From Sulfuricurvum sp. (lineage in GTDB: Bacteria > Campylobacterota > Campylobacteria > Campylobacterales > Sulfurimonadaceae): DNA of 64,000 nucleotides. The DNA lies in contig DYMK01000003.1 of NCBI GenBank assembly GCA_020721585.1, positions 62,001 through 126,000 on the forward strand. The letters are read 5' to 3'. Under the pieces are notes generated by a model. The model saw only the letters and a program-made list of their open reading frames with translations, was not told where the DNA came from and did not search any database. Both the position numbers and the translations under genes were made by a program. Shown in pieces: positions 18,598 to 27,997 of the stretch (its first letter is position 1; every line of letters begins with the position of its first letter).

Positions 18598-19652
18598 TTG
18601 CGATCAGCGCCGATGGCTTGGGTAATTGAGGTGTATCCATCATGGGCAAGGAGATCAATAAGTCCTGTGTTAATCTCTTCGATCACCGAAGGTCCCTTAA
18701 AGATCAATGAGGTATACAATTGCACCAAGGAAGCCCCCGCACGAATCCGTCGGTACGCCTCTTCAGGGGTGCTTATACCGCCCACACTGATGAGGGTCGT
18801 TTTACCGTACAATTCACGGGCGATGGCATCAAAAAGATAAAAACTGCGCTCCCGTAACACCTCACCGCTTAATCCCCCCATCTCTTCGGGTTCATCCACG
18901 AGGGAATAATCAATGGTGGTATTGGTAGCAATAATCCCATCTGCCCCACTCTCCACCGCATGCGTACAGAGGGTAATGGCTTGATCTTCGGACATATCGG
19001 GGGCGATTTTGAGCAAAATGGGTTTATCGGTCAGTGATTTTGCCTCGTTAAACAACTGCGCGATAAAGGTCTCATTTTGCAAATCACGCAAGCCCGGTGT
19101 GTTGGGTGAAGAGATATTAATGACCATATAATCGGCATATTCATGCAACGCTTTGATGAGGGTCATGTAATCTTTCAGGGCATTTTCTTCAGAGGTGGTT
19201 TTGTTTTTGCCAATATTGACCCCAATGGGGGTACTAAAAGGGGTGATGTGTTTGAGACGATGAGCGATACGAAACATCCCATCATTGTTAAATCCCATCG
19301 CATTTTGGAGCGTTGATTCTTCGATATGCCTCCATAAACGGGGTCGGGGATTTCCCTCTTGGGGACGGGGAGTGAGGGTTCCTATCTCACTAAAGCCAAA
19401 TCCAAGGGCAAGGGTACCCTCAAGCATGGTGGCATTTTTATCAAATCCCGCTGCCAATCCTACAGGGTTTAAAAAGGTTCGACCAAAAAGCTCTTGGGTG
19501 AGGCATGGGTGAGAGATAAAGCTTTTAGTAATGAATGGGTTGAGAAAAGGGGGACAAAATCCCCCCCCTCGTAAAACAAATTCCGCCAACGTGTGGGCAT
19601 TTTCGGGCTGAATTTTAAATAACCATGGTTTTAACGTTTCATAATCGAACAT
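18594..19652 (-). CDS. pyrD: Dihydroorotate dehydrogenase, class 2 (quinone-linked)
   Basis: A 352-residue membrane-associated flavoenzyme of pyrimidine synthesis that passes electrons to quinone. An N-terminal helical extension (FDYETLKPWLFKIQPENAHTLAEF) marks class 2. The motifs NPVGLAAGFDKNATM, NISSPNTPGLRDLQ (with the catalytic serine region) and SVGGISTPEEAYRRI (phosphate binding) are present. A minus-strand TATAAT lies 36 nt upstream of the ATG, so this is likely the first gene of the pyrD-M16-dapA-SDR operon. Confidence 0.95.
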   Translation of the reverse strand: MFDYETLKPWLFKIQPENAHTLAEFVLRGGGFCPPFLNPFITKSFISHPCLTQELFGRTFLNPVGLAAGFDKNATMLEGTLALGFGFSEIGTLTPRPQEGNPRPRLWRHIEESTLQNAMGFNNDGMFRIAHRLKHITPFSTPIGVNIGKNKTTSEENALKDYMTLIKALHEYADYMVINISSPNTPGLRDLQNETFIAQLFNEAKSLTDKPILLKIAPDMSEDQAITLCTHAVESGADGIIATNTTIDYSLVDEPEEMGGLSGEVLRERSFYLFDAIARELYGKTTLISVGGISTPEEAYRRIRAGASLVQLYTSLIFKGPSVIEEINTGLIDLLAHDGYTSITQAIGADRK

Positions 19653-19687
19653 ATTTCCCTCATCTGAAAAAGTGTGAATTGGTCTTG

Positions 19688-19693
19688 ATTATA
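19688..19693 (-). promoter_or_regulatory. Predicted -10 box for the pyrD-M16-dapA-SDR operon
   Basis: TATAAT on the minus strand, 36 nt upstream of the pyrD ATG, in the only real gap upstream of this operon. Confidence 0.5.
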
Positions 19694-19716
19694 CTCAAAA
19701 AAGATTGAAGGGTTTG

Positions 19717-20799
19717 TTAATGAACCACCCGCTTAAGATGGGTAGTGACCAAAGTAGCAATCTCTTCAGGGGGACGGTTGGCAATGACCAACGATAGATT
19801 CTGTTTTCCCAACGTTCCGTATAAAATGGGTGCGCTGCTTTTGAACAATGCCACAGTAGGTACCATCGAAGCCGTGGCAAGGTGCATAGGTCCCGTATCG
19901 CCACAGACAAAAAGATCCATTTGCGACAAAAGTCCCCCCAGTTTACGTAGATTCGACTCATTCAGCGTACACACCGTTTCATTCAGCGGTTGGGTCACCT
20001 CAGGGGAGAGAATATCAATAAAGAGGGCATTGGGATGGAGGGTACGCATCGCCTCATACCAAGCACTCCACCACAACGTCTCAATCTTTTTTTCAAACCG
20101 TGCATCACGAAAGATTCCAATCATAATCCCCCCATCTTCAAGGGTCACCCCTTGTAAAGCCAGCCGTTTTTTGAGTTCCACATTGGCATTAAACCGCTCT
20201 TGCGCGCTCAAAGCGATGTCCATCCGTTGGGGGAAATCATTAGAGTGATTCCCAAAAGCCTGCATCAGTTTGAGGGCTTTAAGGGCTTCATGCGTCTCCC
20301 CATCGGGAGCTTCAATGGCATGGGTGAGTGGTGACCAGTTCGTAGCAGTCTCAAACCCCAATTTATACGTTCCTTTTGCCAACCATGTCGCCCCCCGATC
20401 ACTGGCAGATCCACTGTTGGGGTTGAGGATCAGATCGTAGTGCGTTGTCCGCAATTGGCGAATATAACGGTACGCTTGAAGGGGATGTTTAAGGAGCTTT
20501 CGGGGAAAATCAAATACTTTTTCGACATTGGGAAGCCCTTGAATCAAGGAAGAAGGGTATGCAGCACCCATGAGTACATCGATGGTGGCATGGGGAAAAC
20601 GTTGTTCCAATGCCCGCAATAACGGGGTAGTAAAGAGAATATTCCCGATACGATAATTAAGCCGTATCACTAAAATTCGATGGATCGATTCGGTGGGGAT
20701 AGGGTCATGGCAAAGGTGCATTGGGAAGAAAAATTTCAGTAACGCATCCGCCCCATCTTTAATTTTTCGGCGAATATACGCGTGCAACGGTAACCCCAT
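19717..20799 (-). CDS. Glycosyltransferase family 9 (heptosyltransferase-like)
   Basis: A 360-residue protein of the ADP-heptose:LPS heptosyltransferase family, GT-B fold. The N-terminal part has ILVIRLNYRIGNILFTTPLL and TIDVLMGAAYPSSLIQGLPN. The C-terminal nucleotide-sugar site is LFVCGDTGPMHLATASMVPTVALF, the usual D-T/S-GPMHLA motif. It probably adds a sugar to lipopolysaccharide core on the cytoplasmic face. It overlaps the msbA-like gene (TAATG), which fits a lipid A/LPS assembly operon. Confidence 0.9.
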   Translation of the reverse strand: MGLPLHAYIRRKIKDGADALLKFFFPMHLCHDPIPTESIHRILVIRLNYRIGNILFTTPLLRALEQRFPHATIDVLMGAAYPSSLIQGLPNVEKVFDFPRKLLKHPLQAYRYIRQLRTTHYDLILNPNSGSASDRGATWLAKGTYKLGFETATNWSPLTHAIEAPDGETHEALKALKLMQAFGNHSNDFPQRMDIALSAQERFNANVELKKRLALQGVTLEDGGIMIGIFRDARFEKKIETLWWSAWYEAMRTLHPNALFIDILSPEVTQPLNETVCTLNESNLRKLGGLLSQMDLFVCGDTGPMHLATASMVPTVALFKSSAPILYGTLGKQNLSLVIANRPPEEIATLVTTHLKRVVH

Positions 20800-22514
20800 T
20801 AGTGGTCTCCTTGCAAGATGTGACTCAAACGCTGATACTCACTGGAGTTTTCCAAAAGTTCTTGGTGGGTTCCTCGTGCGACAATCTCCCCCTGTTGCAT
20901 CACAACAATCATATCCGCATGGACAATGGTACTTAAACGATGGGCGATTAGGATGGTGATTTTATCCCGCGTATACGCGTGAAGTGCGGCTTGAATACGT
21001 CGTTCGGTTTCGTTGTCCAGTGCGCTGGTCGCTTCATCCAAAATAAGGACGGAGGCTTTTTTGTAGATGGCACGGGCAATGGCAATCCGTTGGCGTTGCC
21101 CCCCTGAGAGATTGGCACCAAATTCTTGCATCACCGTATGGATCCCTTGCGGAAGCGATTGGGCAAACTCAAGGGCATCTGCCATCACCAGTGCTTGAGT
21201 AACCCGCTCCTCATCGATGCGCTCACCATACGCGACATTGGCAGCTAAGGTGTCTTGGAAAATATAGACCCGTTGGGAGACAAAAGCGATCTGTGAACGG
21301 AGAGAGTGTTGGGTATACGCTTGGATAGTACGGTCATTGATGAAAACGGTCCCCGATAACGGATCGTAAAAACGGAGCAAAAGGTTCACCAACGAACTTT
21401 TTCCCCCGCCACTTTGCCCCACCAGTGCGATGGTCTCTCCGGCGTGAATCGAGAGGTTAATATTCTTTAGGGCAACTGTATCGTCAAAATGAAGAGCGAC
21501 GTGATCCAATTGGATCTGTGTAATGGGATCACGTAATTCAACGTCTCCATCGGTTATGGTGTTTTGTATATCAAAAATATGAAAGACTCGCTCACTGGCA
21601 GCTTGAGCATCTTGGACTCTCCCTAAGATATTGCTCGCCCCTTTGAGCGGTTGAAACACAAGCCCAATCGCCGTTAAAAAGGCGGTGAAATCGCCCACAC
21701 TCATCGCCCCTGAGTAAACTTGTTTCCCCCCCACAAAGACAACCGATGCCAGACCAATGGCAGCGATAATCTCCATCATCGGGGAAATGAGTTCACTGGT
21801 ATAGGTCGCTTTCATGTTGATTTTGAAAAAATTATCGTTTTCGGATCGAAAACGCTCCAATTCGTAGTGTTCTGTGGCATTGGACTTGATGATTTCGGAA
21901 TTGTTGAACACTTCGGTCAAACGGGTCACCATATCGGCATTTTTTTCTTGCGAACGGTGGGCAAGACGTTTGAGCCGTTTGGTAATCTGAAGTAAGGGGA
22001 TAATGATGGCGGGGATAACGATTAACGCCCAAAAGGCAAGGGTCGGATTGAGATAAATAACATACCCCACAAGGGTAACGACCGTGAGGCTTTCCCGCAC
22101 GAGTTCAGGCATCATGGACGATACGAAGTATTGCACCCGATTAATATCGTTGGTGATCCGTGAGATAAGTTCTCCACTGCGGTTGGTATAGAGAAAGTGC
22201 ATATCCATGTGGAGCATTTTATCCAGTAACTCTTCTCGGATTGTGGAAACAATATGAAGCCCAATATAGGTATTAAAAACCGATTGGATGTACCGTCCCA
22301 CCGCTTTGAAAACATAAATGGCGACCAAAAGGAAGGGAATGATATAGAGCATTCGCCCCTCTTTTTGGATAAACATATTATCAATCAACGGTTTCATGAT
22401 GTGTGCGGTCGCTGCGGTTGCGCTCACGGTTAAAATGATTCCCACAAAGACCATAAAAAATTGAAATTTATACGCTTTGATATACGGCCAATACCGTCTT
22501 AGGCTTTCTTTCAC
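20799..22514 (-). CDS. msbA: ABC exporter, MsbA-like (lipid A flippase type)
   Basis: A half-transporter of 571 residues with six membrane helices and a C-terminal ATPase. Walker A is LVGQSGGGKSSLVNLLLRFYDP, the signature is LSGGQRQRIAIARAI, and Walker B is SVLILDEATSALDNETER. The membrane part (for example RYIQSVFNTYIGLHIVSTIREELLD) matches the lipid A exporter group. I choose the GTG at 22514, which overlaps the cysS stop (GTGA) and follows GGGAG; a TTG five codons upstream is the alternative. Linkage to the glycosyltransferase supports a role in moving lipid A-core, but other lipids are possible. Confidence 0.85.
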   Translation of the reverse strand: MKESLRRYWPYIKAYKFQFFMVFVGIILTVSATAATAHIMKPLIDNMFIQKEGRMLYIIPFLLVAIYVFKAVGRYIQSVFNTYIGLHIVSTIREELLDKMLHMDMHFLYTNRSGELISRITNDINRVQYFVSSMMPELVRESLTVVTLVGYVIYLNPTLAFWALIVIPAIIIPLLQITKRLKRLAHRSQEKNADMVTRLTEVFNNSEIIKSNATEHYELERFRSENDNFFKINMKATYTSELISPMMEIIAAIGLASVVFVGGKQVYSGAMSVGDFTAFLTAIGLVFQPLKGASNILGRVQDAQAASERVFHIFDIQNTITDGDVELRDPITQIQLDHVALHFDDTVALKNINLSIHAGETIALVGQSGGGKSSLVNLLLRFYDPLSGTVFINDRTIQAYTQHSLRSQIAFVSQRVYIFQDTLAANVAYGERIDEERVTQALVMADALEFAQSLPQGIHTVMQEFGANLSGGQRQRIAIARAIYKKASVLILDEATSALDNETERRIQAALHAYTRDKITILIAHRLSTIVHADMIVVMQQGEIVARGTHQELLENSSEYQRLSHILQGDH

Positions 22515-23911
22515 GACTTCATCTCCCAAAAGGTTCCCAAGGGGGTATCCATTAACCCAATTCCCATAGCACTAAGCTCCTCTCTAAGGGCATCGGAGGT
22601 AGCAAAATCTTTATTTTTTTTCGCTTCGGTGCGCTGCGCGATGAGGGCATTGATCTGCTCTTTGGCAGCTTCTTCTAAGCCAAATTGAAAATACGCAAAT
22701 GGGTTCTCCTTTCCTACGCCCAAGAGGGTTTGAATACTCTCTAGCGAGGCAAGCAATTCGTTTCGATAGCTTTTGTCTTTGGGATTCGTGTCCAACGTTT
22801 CATTGGCACGGGAGAGGAATTCATCCATCAAGGCGTAGGCTTTGGAGACATTGAGATCATCACTGAGTACCGCCAATAATTCCACGCCAAAAGGGGTCGT
22901 CATTGGATTAGAGAGGCGCATCCCAAAGAGCCGTTTTTTGAGACGGTAGAGACGATCAAGCCGTTTTTTTGCGGCGAGTAGATCCTCTTCGTTGAAATTA
23001 AAATCGCTTCGGTAATGGGTACTTAAAAGATAAAACCGCAACACCTCTCCGTGATACACCCTAAGGGCATCTTTGAGAAAAAAGCTATTGCCCAAACTTT
23101 TGGACATCTTCTCCCCGTTCACCGTGATAAATCCGTTGTGCATCCAATAATTGGCTAACTCACGCTTCATGGAACAACGACTTTGCGCCGCTTCGTTTTC
23201 GTGGTGAGGGAAAAGCAAATCAGCACCCCCTCCGTGAATATCAATGGCGTAGGGGGTATTGGGGAGGGCAAGATGCTGTTCAATCATCGCTGAACACTCC
23301 AAATGCCACCCAGGGCGACCGCGACCAAAGGGGGAATCAAACGCAACGCTCTCATCGTGTACCGCTTTCCACAGGGCAAAATCGGCATCGTCCCGCTTTT
23401 GGGAAACTTTGCTCACCCGTGAGAGTTTTTCATGACTTTCACGATGGGAGAGACTCAAATACCCACGGTCACTGTGGACATCAAAGTAAATATCCCCATT
23501 GTCAATGGTATAGGCGTGCTTGTGGTCGAGGAGTTTTTGGATCATCGCAAACATCGCCTCCATCGATTGGGTCGCTTTGGGTTCGAGGGTGGGACGACGC
23601 ACCCCAATGGCATCCATATCGCGGTGATAGGCGGTGGTGTATTGGGTTGCAATAGCGTTCGTACTCACCCCCAACGTGTGGGCTTTATGAATAATCTTAT
23701 CGTCAATGTCGGTAATGTTGCGCGCAAAGGTGACGCTATAGCCATTGGCTTCTAATACTGACGTGAGCAGATCAAAGACCAAAGCACTTTTTGCATGACC
23801 CAAATGGGCATCATCATACACCGTAGGGCCACACACATACAGGGATACTTTCCCCTCTATAAGGGGGATAAAAGGTCGTTTGGTTTTGTGTACGCTGTCG
23901 TAAATAATCAT
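22511..23911 (-). CDS. cysS: Cysteinyl-tRNA synthetase
   Basis: A 466-residue class I aminoacyl-tRNA synthetase. The zinc and ATP motif region reads SLYVCGPTVYDDAHLGHAKS, with the HIGH-like element as HLGH, and the KMSKS loop is EKMSKSLGNSF. Zinc ligands include the Cys in ECSAMIEQ and the His/Glu in FPHHENEAAQS. Length is normal. It lies 11 nt after murJ and overlaps the msbA-like gene. murJ-cysS order is shared with H. pylori. Confidence 0.97.
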   Translation of the reverse strand: MIIYDSVHKTKRPFIPLIEGKVSLYVCGPTVYDDAHLGHAKSALVFDLLTSVLEANGYSVTFARNITDIDDKIIHKAHTLGVSTNAIATQYTTAYHRDMDAIGVRRPTLEPKATQSMEAMFAMIQKLLDHKHAYTIDNGDIYFDVHSDRGYLSLSHRESHEKLSRVSKVSQKRDDADFALWKAVHDESVAFDSPFGRGRPGWHLECSAMIEQHLALPNTPYAIDIHGGGADLLFPHHENEAAQSRCSMKRELANYWMHNGFITVNGEKMSKSLGNSFFLKDALRVYHGEVLRFYLLSTHYRSDFNFNEEDLLAAKKRLDRLYRLKKRLFGMRLSNPMTTPFGVELLAVLSDDLNVSKAYALMDEFLSRANETLDTNPKDKSYRNELLASLESIQTLLGVGKENPFAYFQFGLEEAAKEQINALIAQRTEAKKNKDFATSDALREELSAMGIGLMDTPLGTFWEMKS

Positions 23912-23922
23912 CGTCTCTCTTT

Positions 23923-25329
23923 TTAAGTTCTAATACTATGGAGTAAAAAATCGTTTAAGGCGTAAAATAATACCCCAAAAATTCCCATTCCTACGGTGAA
24001 ATAGAGGGTATATTTGGTTTTAAGAAGATCCAAAACACGGCTCCATCCCACCTCTTTGACCGTGAGGATCAGTTGCGCAATCCCCCCAATACTCCCTGCC
24101 AATGCCAATCCCGCTGCCCCCATAAACTGCATTAAAATGACCGAAAAAATCATATTGACCACCAACGAGGCAGCGGCGATTTTGGCGGCTTTGAGGTGTT
24201 GGTGCATGGCGTACAAATAGAGGGAAAAGAGTTTGGCTAACCCAAAAGGGACAAGCCCCACCATGTACATTTGCAACACAGCAGCGGTCGTATGGGTATC
24301 GGTAATGGTAAACGCTCCCCGTTCAAACAAGAGCCAAATAATAGGCTCAGCTAACAATACTCCCCCCAAAACGGAAATCCCCAACAACACATTGAGTAAC
24401 CAAAACGATTTGGCAAGATTCGCGTAAGCAAGGGTGGTATTGTTATTGTTAATCGCTTTGGCAATGGAGGGGAACAACGCCGTGGTAATAGCTAGGGCAA
24501 TAATAGCAAAGGGGAGTTGAAACACGCGATTGGCATAAAACAGATACGAAATTGATCCTGCGGTCAAAAACGATGCCAAACTGGTATCAATAAACGAGGC
24601 AATTTGAGCAGTGGAATTACCCAAAAGGGAGGGGAAAAAGAGGGAGGAAAATTTTCGTTCTTCCGCTTTGACATCTTTTGTCTTTCGGTATTTCCATCCC
24701 CCCACTAACATCTTTCCAATCCCCAAATGACGGATGGAGTAAAGATGCGTTATAACTTGCAACAGCCCCCCCGCCAGAATCGAAAAACTCAACGCATAAA
24801 CGATGGTTTTAGGGTCACTGTGGGCAAAGAGCAATAACGCTGTAATCATGGCGATATTGAGCCAAACGGTCGAAAACGCGGTGGTAAAAAAATGCTCTTT
24901 ATGCTGCAGTAATGCCCCCAAAAACGTAACGATGAAAATGAGATCCAAATACCAAAAATTGATAATGGTGATGGGGGCGGTTTTGGCGATGAGTTCCTCA
25001 CTCCAATCCCACGCCAAAAGTTTGGTCGAGGTTTCGGGAAAAAGGGTGATGATGAGGGAAAGGGCGACAATAAACACCATAAATCGGATAAAGATGGCAA
25101 CGGCAAAGACACTTTTTTGACGCGAAGCGATGTACGAGGGGATAAAACTTTGGGTAAAAGAACCCTCCGCAAAAATACGACGAAAAAGATTGGGGAATTT
25201 AAACGCCATAAAAAAAATATCACTCCATACATTCGCCCCCAAAACCGAAGTCATAAGGACATCCCGTATAAGACCGCTTACACGAGAAATGAGGATACCC
25301 GCAGAGTTAGAAAAAACAGATTTGAACAT
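23923..25329 (-). CDS. murJ: Lipid II flippase MurJ
   Basis: A 468-residue protein of the MOP superfamily with about 14 membrane helices that moves lipid II across the inner membrane for peptidoglycan synthesis. The conserved start FKSVFSNSAGILISRVSGLIRDV and the segment FKFPNLFRRIFAEGSFTQSF are diagnostic. I take the ATG at 25329 as start; in-frame TTG codons upstream would add only hydrophobic residues. It is followed by cysS after 11 nt. Confidence 0.95.
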   Translation of the reverse strand: MFKSVFSNSAGILISRVSGLIRDVLMTSVLGANVWSDIFFMAFKFPNLFRRIFAEGSFTQSFIPSYIASRQKSVFAVAIFIRFMVFIVALSLIITLFPETSTKLLAWDWSEELIAKTAPITIINFWYLDLIFIVTFLGALLQHKEHFFTTAFSTVWLNIAMITALLLFAHSDPKTIVYALSFSILAGGLLQVITHLYSIRHLGIGKMLVGGWKYRKTKDVKAEERKFSSLFFPSLLGNSTAQIASFIDTSLASFLTAGSISYLFYANRVFQLPFAIIALAITTALFPSIAKAINNNNTTLAYANLAKSFWLLNVLLGISVLGGVLLAEPIIWLLFERGAFTITDTHTTAAVLQMYMVGLVPFGLAKLFSLYLYAMHQHLKAAKIAAASLVVNMIFSVILMQFMGAAGLALAGSIGGIAQLILTVKEVGWSRVLDLLKTKYTLYFTVGMGIFGVLFYALNDFLLHSIRT

Positions 25330-25436
25330 CAATACCAAAACCAATTGTTAAATTTTATGTAAGTTTAGCTCATTTACGATTAAAAAAAGTAGGGTGCGAT
25401 ACGAAGGGATTTACGTCCCTTTAACCGATATTTCAT

Positions 25437-25442
25437 TACAAT
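25437..25442 (+). promoter_or_regulatory. Predicted -10 box for ruvA
   Basis: TACAAT 31 nt before the ruvA ATG in the divergent gap with murJ. No confident -35 is visible. Confidence 0.4.
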
Positions 25443-25473
25443 CACCCCGCAATAAAAGAGGGGTGGTAACGTT

Positions 25474-26037
25474 ATGATCGTTGGATTACTCGGAAACATT
25501 GACCACAAAGAGCCCAATAAACTCCATTTGGAGGTTCAGGGGGTGGTGTATGAGGTGTTTATTAGTCTACACACCTTTTCGACATTGACAAGCCAAGAGG
25601 TAAAACTCCATATTAGTCACATTATCCGTGAAGATGCCCAACAGCTCTATGGATTTCGTCAAAAAAGTGAAAAAACCCTCTTTGAGGGGATGCTTAAAAT
25701 CAACGGTATTGGTCCCAAAGCCGCTTTGGCAATTTGCTCCACCTTTACCCCTGAGCAGTTTGCGGGTATTATTACCGCCAAAGATGTCACCGCGCTCAAA
25801 AAAGTCCCCGGAATTGGCCCCAAAAGTGCCGCACGGATTATGGTCGAATTGGCAGGATTTGATGCAGTGTTGTTGCAAGGGGAGTCATTTACGACCAGTG
25901 CCTCAAGTGAAGCATTGATGGCATTGGAGTCGTTGGGATTCAAAAAAGAAGAAATTCTCACGGCATTAAGCAAATGCCATGGGACAGAGACCGCAACGCT
26001 GGTCAAAGAGGCGTTAAAACAACTTCAAAAATTTTAG
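25474..26037 (+). CDS. ruvA: Holliday junction DNA helicase subunit RuvA
   Basis: A 187-residue protein. The N-terminal OB domain (MIVGLLGNIDHKEPNKLHLE) is followed by two helix-hairpin-helix motifs, LKINGIGPKAALAICS and LKKVPGIGPKSAARIMVEL, and then the C-terminal RuvB-contact domain (SSEALMALESLGFKKEEI). It binds four-way junctions and targets the RuvB motor for branch migration. It starts the ruvA-ddl-hydrolase run; ddl begins 13 nt later. Confidence 0.97.
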   Translation: MIVGLLGNIDHKEPNKLHLEVQGVVYEVFISLHTFSTLTSQEVKLHISHIIREDAQQLYGFRQKSEKTLFEGMLKINGIGPKAALAICSTFTPEQFAGIITAKDVTALKKVPGIGPKSAARIMVELAGFDAVLLQGESFTTSASSEALMALESLGFKKEEILTALSKCHGTETATLVKEALKQLQKF

Positions 26038-26050
26038 TAAGGATGGTGTT

Positions 26051-27088
26051 ATGAAATTAGCAATTGTATTTGGAGGGGCAAGCTACGAGCATGAGATTAG
26101 TATTGTCAGTGCCATTACGGTTAAAGAAAAACTAGTCGGCTTTGATCTGAGTTTTATTTTTTGTGATCAAGATCACCGTTTTTACTTCGTCGATGGATCA
26201 AAGATGAAAGCGGTCACTTTTTCACGGGGTGAACACCGTAAAATGCCCCAACTCACTTTGGTAAAAGGGGGATTTGAACAACGGGGGATGTTGGGAAGCA
26301 AGCTCCACACGATGCCCATTTTGAACCTCATTCATGGGGGCGATGGGGAAGATGGCACCCTTGCAAGCCTCTTGGATTTTTACGGTATCCCCTTCATTGG
26401 GCCGCGTAAAGAAGCGGCGATGTTGAGTTTTGATAAACATTACACCAAATGGTTCGCCCAGTCAGTGGGGGTTAAAACGCTCCCTTTTGAGGTCATTACC
26501 CCCAAAACCCGTCATACGATTACGACGGACTACCCTTTTATCGTGAAACCTGCCCGTTTGGGAAGCTCCATTGGGGTGAGTATCGTCCGTGATGCCACAG
26601 AATTGGACTATGCGTTGGATGTGGCGTTTGAGTTTGACAGCGTACTTTTAATCGAGCCGTTTATCTCGGGGGTCAAAGAGTACAATTTAGCGGGTTTTGG
26701 TGTCCGTGGCGCGATCACTTACTCCATTGTCGAAGAACCACACAAAGTGGAATTTTTGGATTTTGAGAAAAAATACCTCGATTTTTCCCGCTCCAGTACC
26801 GTGACCCATGCCTCCATCTCCCCTGAATTGGTCACGCAGCTGCAAAGTGCTTTTAGTACGTTGTATACTCCCCTTTTTGAGGGGGCATTGATCCGTTGTG
26901 ACTTTTTTGAAATCGAAGGAGAGGTCTATCTCAATGAGATTAACCCCATCCCCGGATCGATGGCAAACTACCTTTTTGAAGATTTTAGAGGGGCGATTCA
27001 CCAATTGCTCGCCTCCTTGCCGATGAAAAAAGCAATCACCATTACCTATGACTACATCCACTCCATTTCGCAAGCCAAAGGGAAATAG
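26051..27088 (+). CDS. ddl: D-alanine--D-alanine ligase
   Basis: A 345-residue ATP-grasp ligase that makes D-Ala-D-Ala for peptidoglycan. Key segments are VFGGASYEHEISIVSA, LIHGGDGEDGTLASLLDFYGIPFIG, the lysine-containing IVKPARLGSSIGVSIV, and the metal-binding end VYLNEINPIPGSMANYLF. Length is at the long end, as expected for Campylobacterota. It is 2 nt from the following hydrolase gene, the order known from H. pylori, where murF comes next. Confidence 0.96.
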   Translation: MKLAIVFGGASYEHEISIVSAITVKEKLVGFDLSFIFCDQDHRFYFVDGSKMKAVTFSRGEHRKMPQLTLVKGGFEQRGMLGSKLHTMPILNLIHGGDGEDGTLASLLDFYGIPFIGPRKEAAMLSFDKHYTKWFAQSVGVKTLPFEVITPKTRHTITTDYPFIVKPARLGSSIGVSIVRDATELDYALDVAFEFDSVLLIEPFISGVKEYNLAGFGVRGAITYSIVEEPHKVEFLDFEKKYLDFSRSSTVTHASISPELVTQLQSAFSTLYTPLFEGALIRCDFFEIEGEVYLNEINPIPGSMANYLFEDFRGAIHQLLASLPMKKAITITYDYIHSISQAKGK

Positions 27089-27090
27089 TC

Positions 27091-27831
27091 GTGGCGATCA
27101 AATCGTTTTTTTATCACGGTAATGCCCTATCGCTTAGTTACGAGATACTCAATCCCAGTGGTACCACCGACATCCTTTTTCTCCATGGATGGGGATCCTC
27201 TAAGGCATTGATGAAACAAGCGTTTGGCAAAACGCTCCCCACGTTTCGCCATATTTATGTCGATTTACCGGGATTTGGGGGGAGTTCACCCCTTGATGGG
27301 TTGACCACAACCGATTATGCCGCGATTATGGGGCAATTGATGGAGGAATTGGGACTCCAAAAAACGGTTATTGTGGGACACTCTTTTGGGGGAAAAGTAG
27401 CGACGTTGCTTGATCCCCACTTGCTTGTACTGGTCGCTTCAGCGGGTATTTTAGTCCCAAAACCTTTCAAAATCCGTGCCAAAATAGCCCTCTTTAAACT
27501 CCTTAAAATCACAAAACTAACCTCCTTGCGCCGTTTCTTCGTCGCTCCCGATGCGCAGGGGATGAGTGAGGGGATGTACCAAACGTTCAAAAATGTGGTC
27601 AATGAAGATTTTAGCGCGACGTTTGGAGCCTTTACCCATCGTGCGTTGCTCTGTTTTGGGGATACCGATACCGCCACGCCTTTATGGGCAGGGGAAAAAA
27701 TAGCGCAGTTGATCAAAAATTCTCGCTTGGTGGCATACCATGGCGATCACTATTTTCTCTTTAAATCGGGTGCGTCGATTGCCGTAGAGATTGAAAAAGA
27801 GGTAGAGACCGTTGTCTCTAAAAATCCGTAA
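27091..27831 (+). CDS. Alpha/beta-fold hydrolase with repeat-derived C-terminus
   Basis: A 246-residue hydrolase starting at GTG. The oxyanion segment is FLHGWGSSKALMKQAFG, and the nucleophile elbow is VIVGHSFGGKVATLL with the serine in GHSFGG. The final His is probably in YHGDHYFLF and the acid in CFGDTDTATPLW. The substrate is unknown; the homologue in the same place in H. pylori is also poorly characterised. The last codons (KNP and stop) lie inside a 129-bp direct repeat, and the same three residues end the two cassette proteins, so this C-terminus appears to have been rewritten by an insertion. The murF gene usual at this point is absent. Confidence 0.85.
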   Translation: MAIKSFFYHGNALSLSYEILNPSGTTDILFLHGWGSSKALMKQAFGKTLPTFRHIYVDLPGFGGSSPLDGLTTTDYAAIMGQLMEELGLQKTVIVGHSFGGKVATLLDPHLLVLVASAGILVPKPFKIRAKIALFKLLKITKLTSLRRFFVAPDAQGMSEGMYQTFKNVVNEDFSATFGAFTHRALLCFGDTDTATPLWAGEKIAQLIKNSRLVAYHGDHYFLFKSGASIAVEIEKEVETVVSKNP

Positions 27832-27948
27832 TCTCTCGTCATTGCGGACACCTCTCGTCATTCCCGCGAAGGCGGGAATCCAGCTAGACTCCCGCCTTCG
27901 CGGGAGTGACGAAACCCCCTCCCCCTGAACTCGATTCAGGGTCTAAAA
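27820..27948 (+). repeat. 129-bp direct repeat, left copy
   Basis: Nearly identical to 28550-28678, with about four mismatches, beginning at AAAAATCCGTAATCTCTCGT and ending at CAGGGTCTAAAA. It contains the dRS3-like double hairpin (27854-27915) and a CCCTGAACTCGATTCAGGG hairpin. The two copies enclose the small cassette gene, giving a 730-bp repeat-to-repeat period. Confidence 0.9.
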
Positions 27949-27997
27949 AAATACGCTAAAATACGGTTATGATTTTTCCTACTGCAAGGAGACCCCA